Positions 54,933-64,000 of a DNA stretch of 64,000 nucleotides are shown piece by piece (the first letter of the stretch is position 1; every line of letters starts with the position of its first letter). This DNA is from Zoogloea dura (GTDB lineage: Bacteria > Pseudomonadota > Gammaproteobacteria > Burkholderiales > Rhodocyclaceae): positions 372,001-436,000 of the forward strand of contig NZ_JABBGA010000001.1 of assembly GCF_012927165.1 (NCBI RefSeq), written 5' to 3'. Made by a program: the position numbers and the translations under genes. Below the pieces are notes generated by a model. The model did not search any database and was not told where the DNA came from. It worked only from the letters and a program-made list of their open reading frames with translations.

Positions 54933-55235
54933 TCAGGGTGCCCGGGAGGCGTAGCGAGCCAGCTCGGCGGCCTGGTCCGCCACCCGGCGGGCCACGATGT
55001 ACACATCGCGGTCCCCTCCACCACCGAGGCTGAGCGCGCAGCCCATTGCCGCATCGCCGGAGACGGCGAGCCGGAGATGGCGCTCCTGGCCGGCCAGGAA
55101 GACCTTCAGGACTGCCTGCCCCAGCGCCGACGGGGGAAAACCGTAGCTTGCCGGCGCGCCGCCTGCCTCGAGGGTGGCCACCTCATAGCCGCCCTCCCGG
55201 ACCGCAATGCCGATACACAAATCAATGGGTTTCAT
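54933..55235 (-). CDS. hypothetical protein of the kdp operon
   Basis: Predicted 100 residues, no motif recognised. The ATG at 55235 has GGAG 9 bases upstream and overlaps the kinase-like gene's stop by 14 bases; ATG 55250 is an alternative. Context suggests co-expression with the kdp genes. Confidence 0.6.
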   Translation of the reverse strand: MKPIDLCIGIAVREGGYEVATLEAGGAPASYGFPPSALGQAVLKVFLAGQERHLRLAVSGDAAMGCALSLGGGGDRDVYIVARRVADQAAELARYASRAP

Positions 55236-56061
55236 GCGACTCATCTCCATGCTGTGAAAGATCGAGGTATTGCGCGCTGCGGGCGATGACCCCGGCCGCC
55301 GGGTCGGGCAACACCAGGCTGCCCTGGCTGTCCCGGGTCAGGATCTCGAGCAGCAGCACTTCCGGGCGTCGGGCGTCGACCACATGCACGGCCCCCACGC
55401 CCGCCCGCAGCGCCTCGGCCAGATGGCGGTGCTCGCCCATCGGAGCCAGAGCCTCGAACTCGCTCGCCGACAGGCGGTGCAGCACTCGCCCCCGCTCGCC
55501 CAGGATTCCCGGCGCGTCACCCATCACGATGAGCTTGGCGGCAGACAGCCGGGTGGCGATGGCCGCAGCCGTGCGCCCTCCATCGACGGGACACGCCTGG
55601 CCGTCCGGCCCGGTCGCCAGCGGACGGACGACCGGCAGCAGCCCGCGTCCGAAGTACATCTGGAGCAGCTCCGGATCGACCCGGACACTCTCCCCGGCAT
55701 GGTCCCCCATCGCCGCCAGGGGGGCGGCGTAGGCCTGCAGGAAGCCGCCATCCAGCCCGGACACGCCCACCGCCCGGCCGCCATGGCGATTGATGAGGCT
55801 GACCAGTTCGCCGTTGAGGGCGCCGCCGCGGTGCACCACCACCAGTCGCAGGCCCACCAGGCTGAGCAACGCCAGATCCCGCCCCAGGCTGTTCCAGGCC
55901 GCAGGATCGCCGGTACCGCGCAAGCCGTAGTCCACGACAAAGATCTTGCTGTGATAGGCCCTCAGGTAAGGCAGGGTCTCGGCCAGGATGCGCGCCTGCA
56001 GCTTGCCGAAGGGGCGCACCGGGTCTGCCGCCGTGAGATGGGTGGGAGCCATGGGCGTCAC
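55222..56061 (-). CDS. acetylglutamate-kinase-like protein lacking expected catalytic residues
   Basis: Predicted 279 residues with the amino-acid kinase fold (LRLVVVHRGGALNGEL, KLIVMGDAPGILGERGRVLHRL). In active NAG kinases the first strand ends with Lys-x-Gly-Gly; here it is DYGLRG, so the Lys is Asp, VHGGG is VHRGG, and the NAD/D catalytic Asp loop is VDGGRTAAA. It may be a binding or regulatory pseudo-kinase. Starts at 56061 with ATGA coupling to the PTS gene. Confidence 0.75.
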   Translation of the reverse strand: MTPMAPTHLTAADPVRPFGKLQARILAETLPYLRAYHSKIFVVDYGLRGTGDPAAWNSLGRDLALLSLVGLRLVVVHRGGALNGELVSLINRHGGRAVGVSGLDGGFLQAYAAPLAAMGDHAGESVRVDPELLQMYFGRGLLPVVRPLATGPDGQACPVDGGRTAAAIATRLSAAKLIVMGDAPGILGERGRVLHRLSASEFEALAPMGEHRHLAEALRAGVGAVHVVDARRPEVLLLEILTRDSQGSLVLPDPAAGVIARSAQYLDLSQHGDESHETH

Positions 56062-56522
56062 GCTGCGGCCGGCAGCCAGGAGCGGAACAGGGCCCGCACA
56101 CCATGGGGATCATCGCAGGCATGCAAGGCCGCGCGGAAGCGCGGATCCGTGAACAGGGCGGAGACTCCGGCCAGAATGCCCAGATGCTCCTCGGTGGCGC
56201 GCTCGGGGACGAGCAGCACGATGAAGTCCGACACGGGCTTGCCGTCCGGCGCATCGAAAGGCAGCGGGCGGCGCGGCCTGACATAGACCGCATGAGTCTG
56301 GCGCAGACCGGCCAGGCGACCATGGGGAATCGCCACCCCCTGGCCCAGGGCCGTGGAGCCGAAGCGCTCCCGCTGGCTCAGGGCTGCCGCCACCTGGACG
56401 CGGGGCAAACCATGCCAGCGCTGCATGTTCTGGCCGACCTCGTCGAAGAGTGCCGCGGCGCTGCCGACCTCCAGGTCGAGGAGGATGTCCTCCGGCAGCA
56501 GGATGTCCGAAAGCGTGATCAT
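56058..56522 (-). CDS. EIIA(Ntr)-like phosphotransferase protein
   Basis: Predicted 154 residues, a PTS fructose/nitrogen-type EIIA domain with the phospho-accepting His67 in GVAIPHGRL. In E. coli the EIIA(Ntr) protein PtsN stimulates kdp expression by binding KdpD and controls TrkA. A copy inside the kdp operon suggests a local regulator of potassium transport. AAGGAAA precedes the start. Confidence 0.85.
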   Translation of the reverse strand: MITLSDILLPEDILLDLEVGSAAALFDEVGQNMQRWHGLPRVQVAAALSQRERFGSTALGQGVAIPHGRLAGLRQTHAVYVRPRRPLPFDAPDGKPVSDFIVLLVPERATEEHLGILAGVSALFTDPRFRAALHACDDPHGVRALFRSWLPAAA

Positions 56523-56547
56523 GACTTTTTCCTTTCCGTGCCCATGC

Positions 56548-57438
56548 TCAGAAGCTCCGGCTCAGCGACAGCACCGCCGTGCCGCGGCCGGCATCGCGGC
56601 TGCGCGATCCATTCCCCGTGCCGTCGCTCGCCATGCTGCTGCTGAAGCAGTAGAACTCGCCGTTGGCGCAGCGCCCCTGGGCCGTCGTTCCGACATAGGC
56701 CACGCCGAGGATCCAGCCCGACATGTCCCGGGTGATGCCGATGCGCCAGTCGGTGTAGCGGCCGTCGTAGGTGGAGCCGTCAGCATTCAGGTAGGCGAAG
56801 TCACGCATCAGCAGGCGGCCCACGTGCAGCCCGAGGCTGTAGCCGTCTCCCAGGTCGCGGCTGGCCGACAGATCGAGGTAGCCCGTGCCGCGGGTGCCCG
56901 GCATCGCGAAGTAGTCCGTCACCGCGTGGGAGTACTTGAGGGTGATGGCATTCCAGGTCGCGGCCACGTAAACCTCGCCGTTGTCCACGTTGCCGCTCGA
57001 GGTGCCGCCGGGATGACGGCGGTTGACGCCGGCATAGGCATGGTCGAGGCGGCTCCCCGGATAGGCGTAGTAGAGCGCTCCGACGTCCAGCCCCACGTCG
57101 CCCAGTTGATGGCGATAGCCGGCATAGAAGTCCATCTCGAGGCTTCCCTCCGGGTAGCCTGCCCCGCTGCTCACATTGGAGTTCCAGTTGCCCGCGTAGA
57201 GGCCGGACGGGTGGGTGTAATCAAAGCCGCCCTGTATGGCGGGCCGGCCGAAGCTCTGGTCCAGGCCCCGGAAGCGGTAGCTGCTGAACAGCCCCAGGTT
57301 GGCGACGAGGGGCGCCGGCGTCACGGCCTCAGGTGACTGCAGCGCTTCCGACGCCTCGGAAGCAGCCTGCGCGGCCCCTCCGCTCAAGGTCGCGGCAAGG
57401 CCGCAGGCGACTACTACAAGGGTGTGCGTGTAGAACAA
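56548..57438 (-). CDS. TorF-type outer-membrane porin
   Basis: Predicted 296 residues: TTG start with GAGGAG upstream, Sec signal (cleavage near residue 25, GGAAQA), a beta-barrel rich in aromatic strands, and a terminal SRSF. It matches the TorF family (TIGR02001-like). Placed between kdpC and the EIIA gene; probably permits passage of solutes or ions. Confidence 0.82.
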   Translation of the reverse strand: MFYTHTLVVVACGLAATLSGGAAQAASEASEALQSPEAVTPAPLVANLGLFSSYRFRGLDQSFGRPAIQGGFDYTHPSGLYAGNWNSNVSSGAGYPEGSLEMDFYAGYRHQLGDVGLDVGALYYAYPGSRLDHAYAGVNRRHPGGTSSGNVDNGEVYVAATWNAITLKYSHAVTDYFAMPGTRGTGYLDLSASRDLGDGYSLGLHVGRLLMRDFAYLNADGSTYDGRYTDWRIGITRDMSGWILGVAYVGTTAQGRCANGEFYCFSSSMASDGTGNGSRSRDAGRGTAVLSLSRSF

Positions 57439-57464
57439 GATCGGTGCTCCTCAGGGTGATTCGG

Positions 57465-58040
57465 TCAGCGTTTCAGCGCATCCAGCGCCAGGTTGAGTGC
57501 CAGGACATTGACCCGGGCCTCGCCCAGGAAGCCCCACTGGCGGCCTTCCGTATTGGCATCCACGAGCGCCCTGACCTGCGCTTCGGGCAGGCCGCGCGCG
57601 CGGGCCACCCGGCCCAGCTGCCAGAGGGCCGCGGCGGGGCTGATGTGAGGGTCCAGGCCGCTGCCGGACGCAGTGACGAGGTCGGCTGGAATGGGGGCGC
57701 CATTGCCCGGATCGGCGGCCCGCAGGGCGGCGATGCGCCCCTTCACCGCGTCTTCGAGGGCCGGATTGAGAGGCCCCTGGTTCGAGCCGGACGAGGCGGC
57801 GGCGTTGTAGGGCTGGGGCGCCGTGGCGGAGGGACGGCCCCAGAAATGCCCGGGGTCGCTGAACGGCTGGCCGATCAGGCGCGAACCGACCGGCTTGCCG
57901 TCCTTGAAGATCAGGCTGCCGGCCGCCTGCTCGGGAAAGACCGCCCCGGCGATGCCGGTGACGGCCAGGGGGTAGGCCAGCCCGGTGATGGCGCTGAGCA
58001 GTACGAACACGCTGAGGGCGGGACGCAGAAGGCTTTTCAT
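57465..58040 (-). CDS. kdpC: KdpC, potassium-transporting ATPase subunit C
   Basis: Predicted 191 residues with one N-terminal membrane helix and an extracytoplasmic domain; typical of KdpC, which aids K+ binding. GGAG lies 8 bases before ATG 58040. Follows kdpB by 16 bases. Confidence 0.95.
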   Translation of the reverse strand: MKSLLRPALSVFVLLSAITGLAYPLAVTGIAGAVFPEQAAGSLIFKDGKPVGSRLIGQPFSDPGHFWGRPSATAPQPYNAAASSGSNQGPLNPALEDAVKGRIAALRAADPGNGAPIPADLVTASGSGLDPHISPAAALWQLGRVARARGLPEAQVRALVDANTEGRQWGFLGEARVNVLALNLALDALKR

Positions 58041-58056
58041 GCTGGGTTCTCCGGAT

Positions 58057-60135
58057 TCAGGCCAGGCCGGTGACGGCCAGGAAGACATCGATCAACTTGA
58101 TGCCGGCAAAGGGCACCAGGATGCCGCCGAGGCCATAGACGGCCAGGTTGCGGCGCAGCAGGGTGGCTGCGCCGAGGGGGCGGTAGCGCACGCCCTTGAG
58201 GGCCAGGGGGATCAGGAAGACGATGATCAGGGCGTTGAAGATCACCGCCGACAGGATCGCCGAGGCCGGGCTGGCGAGGCCCATCACGTTGAGCGCCGCC
58301 AGCTGCGGATAGGTGCCGACGAAGGCCGCCGGGATGATGGCGAAGTACTTGGCGATGTCGTTGGCGATGCTGAAGGTGGTGAGGGAGCCCCGCGTCATCA
58401 GCATCTGCTTGCCGGTCTCCACCACCTCGATCAGCTTGGTCGGGTTGGAGTCCAGGTCCACCATGTTGCCGGCCTCCTTGGCGGCCTGGGTGCCGGTGTT
58501 CATGGCCACCGCCACGTCCGCCTGGGCCAGCGCCGGGGCATCGTTGGTGCCGTCGCCGGTCATCGCCACCAGGCGGCCTTCGGCCTGGTATTGGCGGATC
58601 AGGGCCAGCTTGGCCTCCGGCGTGGCTTCGGCCAGGAAGTCGTCCACCCCGGCCTCGGCGGCGATGGCGGCCGCGGTGACCCGGTTGTCGCCGGTGACCA
58701 TCACCGTCTTGATGCCCATCCGGCGCAGTTCGGCGAAGCGCTCGCGGATGCCGCCCTTGACGATGTCCTTGAGCTCGATGACGCCGAGCACGCGCTTGCC
58801 TTCGGCCACCACCAGGGGTGTGCTGCCGCGCCGGGCGACCTCGTCCACCCGGTGGCTGACCGAGGCGGGAAAACTGCCGCCCAGGCTCTCCACCTGGCGC
58901 CGGATGGCGTCGGCGGAGCCTTTGCGGATCTGCTTGTCACCCAGGTCGACACCGCTCATCCGGGTCTGGGCCGAGAAGTGGACAAAATGGGCGTCCAGGG
59001 CATGGATGTCCCGTTCCCGCAGGTTGAACTTCTGCTTGGCCAGCACGACGATGCTGCGCCCTTCCGGTGTCTCGTCGGCCAGGGAGGCGAGCTGGGCCAG
59101 GTCGGCCAGTTCGGCATCGTCCCCCCCCTCGGCGGGCAGGAAGGCGGACGCCTGACGGTTGCCCAGGGTGATGGTGCCGGTCTTGTCCATCAGGAGCACA
59201 TCCACGTCGCCGGCCGCCTCCACCGCGCGGCCCGAGGTGGCGATCACGTTGGCCTGCATCATGCGGCTCATGCCGGCCACGCCGATGGCGGAGAGCAGGC
59301 CCGCAATGGTGGTGGGGATCAGGCACACCAGCAGGGCCACCAGCACCGTGATGCTCACCGGCCGGCCGGCGCCGGACACCTCGACGCTGAACAGCGAGAA
59401 GGGCAGCAGGGTCACGGTGACGCCCAGGAAGACGATGGTCAGGGCCACCAGCAGGATGGTCAGGGCGATCTCGTTGGGTGTCTTCTGGCGCTTGGCGTTC
59501 TCCACCATGGCGATCATGCGGTCCACGAAGGTCTCGCCCGGGTTGGCGGTGACGCGCAGCACGATCCAGTCGGAGAGCACCCGGGTGCCGCCGGTCACGG
59601 CCGAAAAGTCGCCGCCCGACTCGCGGATCACGGGGGCCGACTCGCCGGTGATGGCCGACTCGTCCACCGAGGCGACGCCCTCGATCACCTCGCCGTCGGC
59701 AGGGATCACCGACTGGCCGATGTCGCCGGCCTCCACCACCACCACGTCGCCCTTGCGCAGGTCATTGCCCTGCACGAGCTGCCACTTGCCGCCGTAGTGG
59801 GGCTCGAGCAGCTTCTTGGCCCAGATCTCGCGCTTGAGCCCGCGCAGGGAGGCGGCCTGGGCCTTGCTGCGGCCTTCCGCGAGGGCCTCGGCAAAGTTGG
59901 CGAAGAGCACGGTGAACCACAGCCACACGGCAATGGCGAGGATGAAACCGGCCGGCGCATCGCCCTCCCCGCCCAGCGCCTGCAGCGCCAGGAGGGTGGT
60001 CAGGATGCTGCCGGCGTACACCACGAACATCACCGGGTTACGCCACTGCACCGCCGGGTTGAGCTTGCGGAAGGCCTCGCCGATGGCCGGCACGGCCAGG
60101 GCGGGGTCGAACAGCTTGAAGGTCTTCTTGGTCAT
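58057..60135 (-). CDS. kdpB: KdpB, P-type ATPase subunit of the Kdp complex
   Basis: Predicted 692 residues. Phosphorylation motif DKTGTIT, TGES actuator loop and [12 protein letters not shown] hinge, plus the expected membrane helices. Powers K+ uptake through KdpA. GAGGAAA precedes ATG 60135. Confidence 0.97.
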   Translation of the reverse strand: MTKKTFKLFDPALAVPAIGEAFRKLNPAVQWRNPVMFVVYAGSILTTLLALQALGGEGDAPAGFILAIAVWLWFTVLFANFAEALAEGRSKAQAASLRGLKREIWAKKLLEPHYGGKWQLVQGNDLRKGDVVVVEAGDIGQSVIPADGEVIEGVASVDESAITGESAPVIRESGGDFSAVTGGTRVLSDWIVLRVTANPGETFVDRMIAMVENAKRQKTPNEIALTILLVALTIVFLGVTVTLLPFSLFSVEVSGAGRPVSITVLVALLVCLIPTTIAGLLSAIGVAGMSRMMQANVIATSGRAVEAAGDVDVLLMDKTGTITLGNRQASAFLPAEGGDDAELADLAQLASLADETPEGRSIVVLAKQKFNLRERDIHALDAHFVHFSAQTRMSGVDLGDKQIRKGSADAIRRQVESLGGSFPASVSHRVDEVARRGSTPLVVAEGKRVLGVIELKDIVKGGIRERFAELRRMGIKTVMVTGDNRVTAAAIAAEAGVDDFLAEATPEAKLALIRQYQAEGRLVAMTGDGTNDAPALAQADVAVAMNTGTQAAKEAGNMVDLDSNPTKLIEVVETGKQMLMTRGSLTTFSIANDIAKYFAIIPAAFVGTYPQLAALNVMGLASPASAILSAVIFNALIIVFLIPLALKGVRYRPLGAATLLRRNLAVYGLGGILVPFAGIKLIDVFLAVTGLA

Positions 60136-60145
60136 GGTCTTTTCC

Positions 60146-61942
60146 TCAGGCACCCAGCCACAGCACGAGGTGCTCGACGATCGGCCCGAGGGCCAGGGCC
60201 GGTACGTAGTTGAGCAGCCCCACCAGCAGCACGGTGCCGATCAGCAAGGTGACGAACAGCGGGCCATGGGTCGGCAGGGTGCCGGCACCGGCAGGCAGAC
60301 GCTTCTTGGCAGCCAGGGCCCCGGCCATGGCGAGCACCGGGACGATCACGCCGAAGCGGCCGAACCACATGGCCAGCGCCAGCAGCACGTTGTAGAAGGG
60401 GGTGTTGGCGGACAGGCCGGCAAAAGCGCTGCCGTTGTTGTTGGCGGCGGAGGTGAGCGCGTAGAGGATCTCCGAGAAGCCGTGGGCGCCCGGGTTGGCG
60501 ATACCCGCCCTGCCCGCCTCGCTCATCACCGCGATGGCAGTGCCCAGCAGCACCAGCAGCGGCGTGACCAGGATGGCGATGGCGCTCATCTTCATCTCGT
60601 GGGCTTCGATCTTCTTGCCCAGGTACTCCGGCGTGCGCCCGATCATCAGGCCGGAGATGAATACCGCCAGGATGGCAAACACCAGCATGCCGTAGAGCCC
60701 GGTGCCGACCCCGCCGAAGATCACCTCGCCGAGCTGCATGTTCACCAGGGGCACCAGGCCGCCCAGGGGGGTGAAGGAGTCGTGCATGGCATTCACCGCG
60801 CCGCAGGAGGCGGCCGTGGTCACTGCCGCGAAGAGGGCCGAATCGGCACTGCCGAAGCGCGCCTCCTTGCCTTCCAGATTGCCGCCGGACTGCAGCGGGC
60901 CACCCAGCTGATCCACCCCCAGCGCGGCCAGGCGCGGATTGCCCTGCTGCTCGAAGCTCATCACCGCAGCGGCCGCCACCACGAACATCAGGGTCATCGC
61001 GGCCAGCACCGCCCAGCCCTGCCGGCCATCCCCGACCATGCGGCCGAAACTCACGCAGAGGGCGGCGGGGATCAGGAAGATCGCCAGCATCTGGACGAAG
61101 TTGCTCAGGGGCGTGGGGTTCTCATAGGGGTGGGCCGAGTTGGCGTTGAAGAAGCCGCCACCGTTGGTGCCGAGCATCTTGATCGCCTCCTGGGATGCCA
61201 CCGGCCCCATGGCCAGGGTCTGCACGGCGGTCTGGGCCGGCTCGGTCAGCACCGCGCCCTTGTCGTCGGTCAGGGGTTGGCCGGCGGCGTCAAGCCGGGG
61301 GGCTTCATAACGGGTGACTTCGAGGGTCGTCACCTCCCGGTAGGGATCGAGGTTCTGGATCACCCCTTGCCCCGCCAGCACGATGGCGATCAGGAAGGAC
61401 AGGGGCAGCAGCAGGTAGAGGGTGGCGCGGGTGAGGTCCACCCAGGCATTGCCGACGGTCGCGGCGCTATGGCGGGCCAGGCCGCGGATCAGGGCGATCA
61501 CGACGACGATGCCGGTGGCCGCGGACAGGAAGTTCTGGACCGTCAGGCCAAGCATCTGCACCAGGTAGCCCAGGGTGGATTCGCCACCATAGCCCTGCCA
61601 GTTGGTGTTGGTGACGAAGCTCACCGCGGTATTGAAGGCCGAATCCGGCGTGACCGCCAGCATCTGCTGCGGGTTGAACGGCAGTGCCAGCTGCAGGCGC
61701 TGCAGTGCATACACCGACAGCACGCCGAGGGCGTTGAACAGCAGGATGGCGAGGGCGTAGCGCAGCCAGCCCATCTCTTCGTCGGGGCGCACGCCGGCGA
61801 GGCGGTACACGACATTTTCGAGGGGACGGCCAATGCGCAGGCGCCCTTCCATCAGGTAGGCGATGTAGAGGCCGAGGGGCTTGGCCGCGAGCAGCAGGAC
61901 GGCCAGGAAGGCCCCCAGCAGGAGCCAGGCGTGGGTGCTCAT
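60146..61942 (-). CDS. kdpA: KdpA, potassium-binding subunit
   Basis: Predicted 598 residues, about 10 membrane helices with four pore loops, e.g. [44 protein letters not shown] and [10 protein letters not shown]. Start 61942 overlaps the kdpF stop. Upstream in-frame sequence is not conserved. Confidence 0.96.
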   Translation of the reverse strand: MSTHAWLLLGAFLAVLLLAAKPLGLYIAYLMEGRLRIGRPLENVVYRLAGVRPDEEMGWLRYALAILLFNALGVLSVYALQRLQLALPFNPQQMLAVTPDSAFNTAVSFVTNTNWQGYGGESTLGYLVQMLGLTVQNFLSAATGIVVVIALIRGLARHSAATVGNAWVDLTRATLYLLLPLSFLIAIVLAGQGVIQNLDPYREVTTLEVTRYEAPRLDAAGQPLTDDKGAVLTEPAQTAVQTLAMGPVASQEAIKMLGTNGGGFFNANSAHPYENPTPLSNFVQMLAIFLIPAALCVSFGRMVGDGRQGWAVLAAMTLMFVVAAAAVMSFEQQGNPRLAALGVDQLGGPLQSGGNLEGKEARFGSADSALFAAVTTAASCGAVNAMHDSFTPLGGLVPLVNMQLGEVIFGGVGTGLYGMLVFAILAVFISGLMIGRTPEYLGKKIEAHEMKMSAIAILVTPLLVLLGTAIAVMSEAGRAGIANPGAHGFSEILYALTSAANNNGSAFAGLSANTPFYNVLLALAMWFGRFGVIVPVLAMAGALAAKKRLPAGAGTLPTHGPLFVTLLIGTVLLVGLLNYVPALALGPIVEHLVLWLGA

Positions 61943-62031
61943 GAGAAGTTCTCCGGTTTGAGGAGGGCTGCCACCAGATAGACCAGCAGCGCCGCGGCGA
62001 TGCAGGCGCCAAGCACGTAGAGCCCGCTCAT
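61939..62031 (-). CDS. kdpF: KdpF, small stabilising subunit
   Basis: 30-residue one-helix peptide ([20 protein letters not shown] then [10 protein letters not shown]). The C-terminal LLKPENF matches KdpF proteins, and the gene overlaps kdpA by 4 bases (ATGA). GGGAGGCG lies just upstream. Too short for default gene callers. Confidence 0.85.
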   Translation of the reverse strand: MSGLYVLGACIAAALLVYLVAALLKPENFS

Positions 62032-62120
62032 CGCCCGCCTCCCAGGCGGTCGCATCCGACCGCAAGGCCGATCACCAGCGCCACCATGGCGGCGGTGATC
62101 GCGAGGTATGTGAAGTCCAT
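62028..62120 (-). CDS. 30-residue membrane microprotein upstream of kdpF
   Basis: Begins [18 protein letters not shown] and ends [12 protein letters not shown]: one hydrophobic helix then a Cys-Asp-Arg-Leu tail. AAGGGAC lies before the ATG; its stop overlaps the kdpF start (ATGA), so translation is coupled. Similar short ORFs occur upstream of kdpF in other proteobacteria (from memory). Function unknown, possibly a further Kdp subunit. Confidence 0.6.
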   Translation of the reverse strand: MDFTYLAITAAMVALVIGLAVGCDRLGGGR

Positions 62121-62199
62121 GAATGTCCCTTTCGAAGCACGGAATTGAGTACCGTCATGCTAGGCAGGGCGGTATCAAAACGTTCGCAAAAGGGATGGT

Positions 62200-62221
62200 G
62201 GCCTTGTAAAGGACCTGTAAA
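62200..62221 (-). promoter_or_regulatory. candidate KdpE-binding direct repeat upstream of the kdp operon
   Basis: On the minus strand TTTACAGGTCC and TTTACAAGGCC sit directly head to tail (11-base period) preceded by a T-run, about 80 bases before the first kdp microprotein start. This resembles the T-rich KdpE site of E. coli but was not tested. Confidence 0.45.
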
Positions 62222-62248
62222 AAAGCCGGGAAAGCCCGCGAAAGGCTC
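62219..62248 (-). terminator. possible intrinsic terminator of the MocR-type gene
   Basis: Read on the minus strand, AGCC...GGCT and CGGG-CTTT-CCCG hairpins are followed by a T-run (62218-62225). It lies 22 bases after the MocR stop, overlapping the kdp promoter region. Confidence 0.4.
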
Positions 62249-62269
62249 ACCCTGCCGGGCCCGGCATCC

Positions 62270-63748
62270 TCAGGCGACGGGCAAGCGCGCCAGGGCCCGG
62301 GCCAGCCCGTCGAGGCCGGCTTCGATCTCGGCCGGCGCCAGGCTGGCATAGCCCAGGCGCAGCCCCCCGGGCAGGTCGCCGGTGGCACAGAAAGGCCGGG
62401 ACGAAGGAATCTGCACCCCCTCCTCCCGCGCCAGCCGGATCAGGGCTTCATCGTCCACGCCCGGATCAAGGCGCAACCACAGGGCCAGCCCGCCGGGCGG
62501 CAGGGTGAAATCCACCTGGGGCGGCAGCTGCGCCGCCCGGCCGGCGATCAGGCTCCGCCGCGCCTCATACACCCGCAGGGCGCGGCGGATGTGGCGCTTC
62601 AGTTCGCCGCTGTCCATCAGGTCGCTCACCGCCCGCTCCGTCACCGGATTGCCCTGCCGGTCGATCAGCAGGATCTCCGCCGCGCAGCGGTCGATCAAGG
62701 CCGGCGCACCGACCACGTAGCCGACCCGCAGCCCTGGCGCCAGCACCTTGGAGAGCGAGCCGACGTAGATCACCCGGCCCGAGCGGTCGACGCTGGCCAT
62801 GGGGAACATCGGCCGGTGGGAAAAGTGGAACTCGTGGTCGTAGTCGTCCTCGACGATGGCGAAGTCGAACTGCTCGGCCAGCATCAGCAGGTGCACGCGC
62901 CGCTCGGCCGGCATCAGCCGGGTCGTCGGAAACTGATGGTGCGGAGTGAGATACACAGCACGGATGCGCGTGCGGCGGCACAGCCGCTCGAGTTCGTCGG
63001 GCCGCATCCCGTCGGCGTCCATGGCGAGGCCATGCACTTCCGCCCCGGCCGCCCGGAAAGCCTCCCGGGCCGGCGGATAGCTGAGCGCCTCCACCGCCAC
63101 GTGGTCTCCCGGCCTCACCAGCAGGCGGGCGGCCAGGTAGATGCCCATCTGGCTGCCCCGCACGATGCAGACCTTGTCGGGCCCGGCCTGCAAGCCCCGC
63201 TCCTCGGCCAGCATGCGCGCGACGGACTGGCGCAAGGCCGGGTCGCCACGGGGGTCGCCGTAGCCCAGGCCGTTGTGCCGTGCCGTATCGATCAGGGCCC
63301 GCCGGTAGGCGCGCCCCAGCACGTCATAGGGAATCAGCCGGGCGTCCGGCACCCCATCCGAAAACGTGACTGCGGCCTGCTCCCCGACGGCCGGGGGGCG
63401 CTCCAGCGGCCGCCCGTACAGCCGGTAGGGCGGCTCACCGGAGGCCATCGGGCGAGCCGTGGCCGTGGGCACCTCCGGCGGCGGGCCGGGCAGTCGGGCC
63501 GCCACGAAGGTACCGCGGCGCCCCTGGGTGCTCACCCAACCCTGGGCCGCCAGCTCCTCGAAGGCCAGCACCACGGTCTTGCGATTGACAGCCAGGTCGG
63601 CGGCGACCTCCCGCGTGCCCGGCAAGGCCGAGCCCGGCACCAGGCGGCCGCGACCGATCTCGTCGGCCAGGTACTGGGCGATCTGCAGATGCACCGGCAA
63701 GGTGTGGTCGCGCTGGATCGCCAGCTTCATCTTCCAGGGGCGGAGCAT
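62270..63748 (-). CDS. MocR-type (GntR-aminotransferase) transcriptional regulator
   Basis: Predicted 492 residues. Residues ~10-80 are a GntR winged helix-turn-helix (LPVHLQIAQYLADEI, LPGTREVAADLAVNRKTV), and ~110-490 a fold-I aminotransferase-like domain with PLP Lys in GSLSKVLAPGLRVGYV. GCAGG lies 8 bases before ATG 63748. Members respond to PLP-linked ligands; target unknown, possibly the divergent gene. Confidence 0.88.
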   Translation of the reverse strand: MLRPWKMKLAIQRDHTLPVHLQIAQYLADEIGRGRLVPGSALPGTREVAADLAVNRKTVVLAFEELAAQGWVSTQGRRGTFVAARLPGPPPEVPTATARPMASGEPPYRLYGRPLERPPAVGEQAAVTFSDGVPDARLIPYDVLGRAYRRALIDTARHNGLGYGDPRGDPALRQSVARMLAEERGLQAGPDKVCIVRGSQMGIYLAARLLVRPGDHVAVEALSYPPAREAFRAAGAEVHGLAMDADGMRPDELERLCRRTRIRAVYLTPHHQFPTTRLMPAERRVHLLMLAEQFDFAIVEDDYDHEFHFSHRPMFPMASVDRSGRVIYVGSLSKVLAPGLRVGYVVGAPALIDRCAAEILLIDRQGNPVTERAVSDLMDSGELKRHIRRALRVYEARRSLIAGRAAQLPPQVDFTLPPGGLALWLRLDPGVDDEALIRLAREEGVQIPSSRPFCATGDLPGGLRLGYASLAPAEIEAGLDGLARALARLPVA

Positions 63749-63863
63749 GGAGGGCACCTGCTTGGGTTTTATCTGGACCAGTCATTTTCCAGAAACTGGC
63801 GGTTTTTGGTGGGCCAGCAGAATCCTAGCATGGGGGCCTTGATGAGCACCCGAGATCGCCCCC

Positions 63864-64000
63864 ATGCCCCGCACCGCACCGCCACCCGATCAGGCCCGCC
63901 TCCAGCCCTTCCGGCTGGAAGCGCTCACCCCGCTCAACCATGAAGTCCTGCGCCTGGAACTGAGCCAGATCGCCGGCCCGCCACTCACCTATCGGGAGGG
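63864..64000 (+). CDS. partial gene divergent from the MocR-type regulator, cut by the window end
   Basis: Open from an ATG at 63864 to the window edge (45 codons shown, starting MPRTAPPPDQARLQPFRLEA). Divergence from a MocR regulator suggests it may be its target. Too little is visible to recognise a family; an alternative frame from 63842 closes at 63943. Confidence 0.45.
   Translation, partial: MPRTAPPPDQARLQPFRLEALTPLNHEVLRLELSQIAGPPLTYRE

Noticed and set aside
62270-63748. Naming the MocR-type gene pdxR
   Set aside because: No pyridoxal phosphate synthesis genes are adjacent, so the regulated pathway cannot be stated.

Overview
The window looks like a chromosomal segment of a GC-rich betaproteobacterium, most likely of the Rhodocyclales type (Azospira/Dechlorosoma/Thauera-like). 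This rests on gene content and style (LysC followed by tRNA-Ser, DeaD with a DbpA-type tail, Pit with a DUF47 partner, cobalamin genes behind B12 riboswitches, a full kdp locus) and on strong GC bias at third codon positions. No database search was possible, so the taxonomy is an inference.

Layout. 1-3756: an AT-richer accessory region with three small unrecognised genes (two with paired CxxC motifs), a YqaJ-type recombination exonuclease and its usual cysteine-rich partner. It abuts the 3' end of a tRNA-Ser(GCU) gene, the classic edge of an integrated element. 3757-17214: core genes (lysC, a small HTH regulator, queD, an FAH-family hydrolase, DJ-1/PfpI, ribbon-helix-helix, GST-like oxidoreductase, deaD, HD-GYP, DUF47-pit, DUF1615 lipoprotein, CoA-transferase). 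17281-17893: a ~0.6 kb imperfect palindromic intergenic repeat. 18005-26899: rlmJ, MazG-like pyrophosphohydrolase, enoyl-CoA hydratase, gamma carbonic anhydrase, an EEP-family protein, HDOD, heparinase II/III-like lyase, and an AraC-Ogt/AlkA alkylation-repair pair.

26916-44644 is a B12 locus with two cobalamin riboswitches. The first precedes a secreted, membrane-anchored CobN-like protein, an ExbB/TolQ-type channel subunit and a DUF2149 protein. The second precedes cbiM, cobM, cbiX, cobH, cbiD, cobL, cobI, a second copy of the palindromic repeat, cbiG, a cobE-like gene, cobJ, a 2Fe-2S ferredoxin and a TonB-dependent receptor. The set corresponds to the early-cobalt-insertion (anaerobic) route, with CbiX inserting cobalt and CbiD/CbiG acting in ring contraction. 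No precorrin-6A reductase or late adenosylation/amidation genes lie in the window.

44645-49523: an array of 21-nt tandem repeats, an unknown outer-membrane beta-barrel protein divergent from a LuxR-type regulator, and a HipB/HipA toxin-antitoxin pair. 49543-62120 (all minus strand): an expanded potassium-transport operon. It runs from a 30-residue microprotein gene through kdpF, kdpA, kdpB, kdpC, a TorF-type porin, an EIIA(Ntr)-like PTS protein, an acetylglutamate-kinase-like protein lacking expected catalytic residues, two small proteins, a CorA-like membrane protein, kdpD and kdpE. 62270-64000: a MocR-type regulator and the start of a divergent gene cut by the window edge.

Most interesting for follow-up: the riboswitch-controlled CobN-like/ExbB/DUF2149 module, which may be an energised extracytoplasmic tetrapyrrole or corrinoid metal-handling system; the kdp operon carrying its own EIIA(Ntr) and degenerate kinase; the two inverted copies of the palindromic repeat, one inside the cob operon; and the 21-nt repeat array that encodes heptapeptide repeats on both strands.
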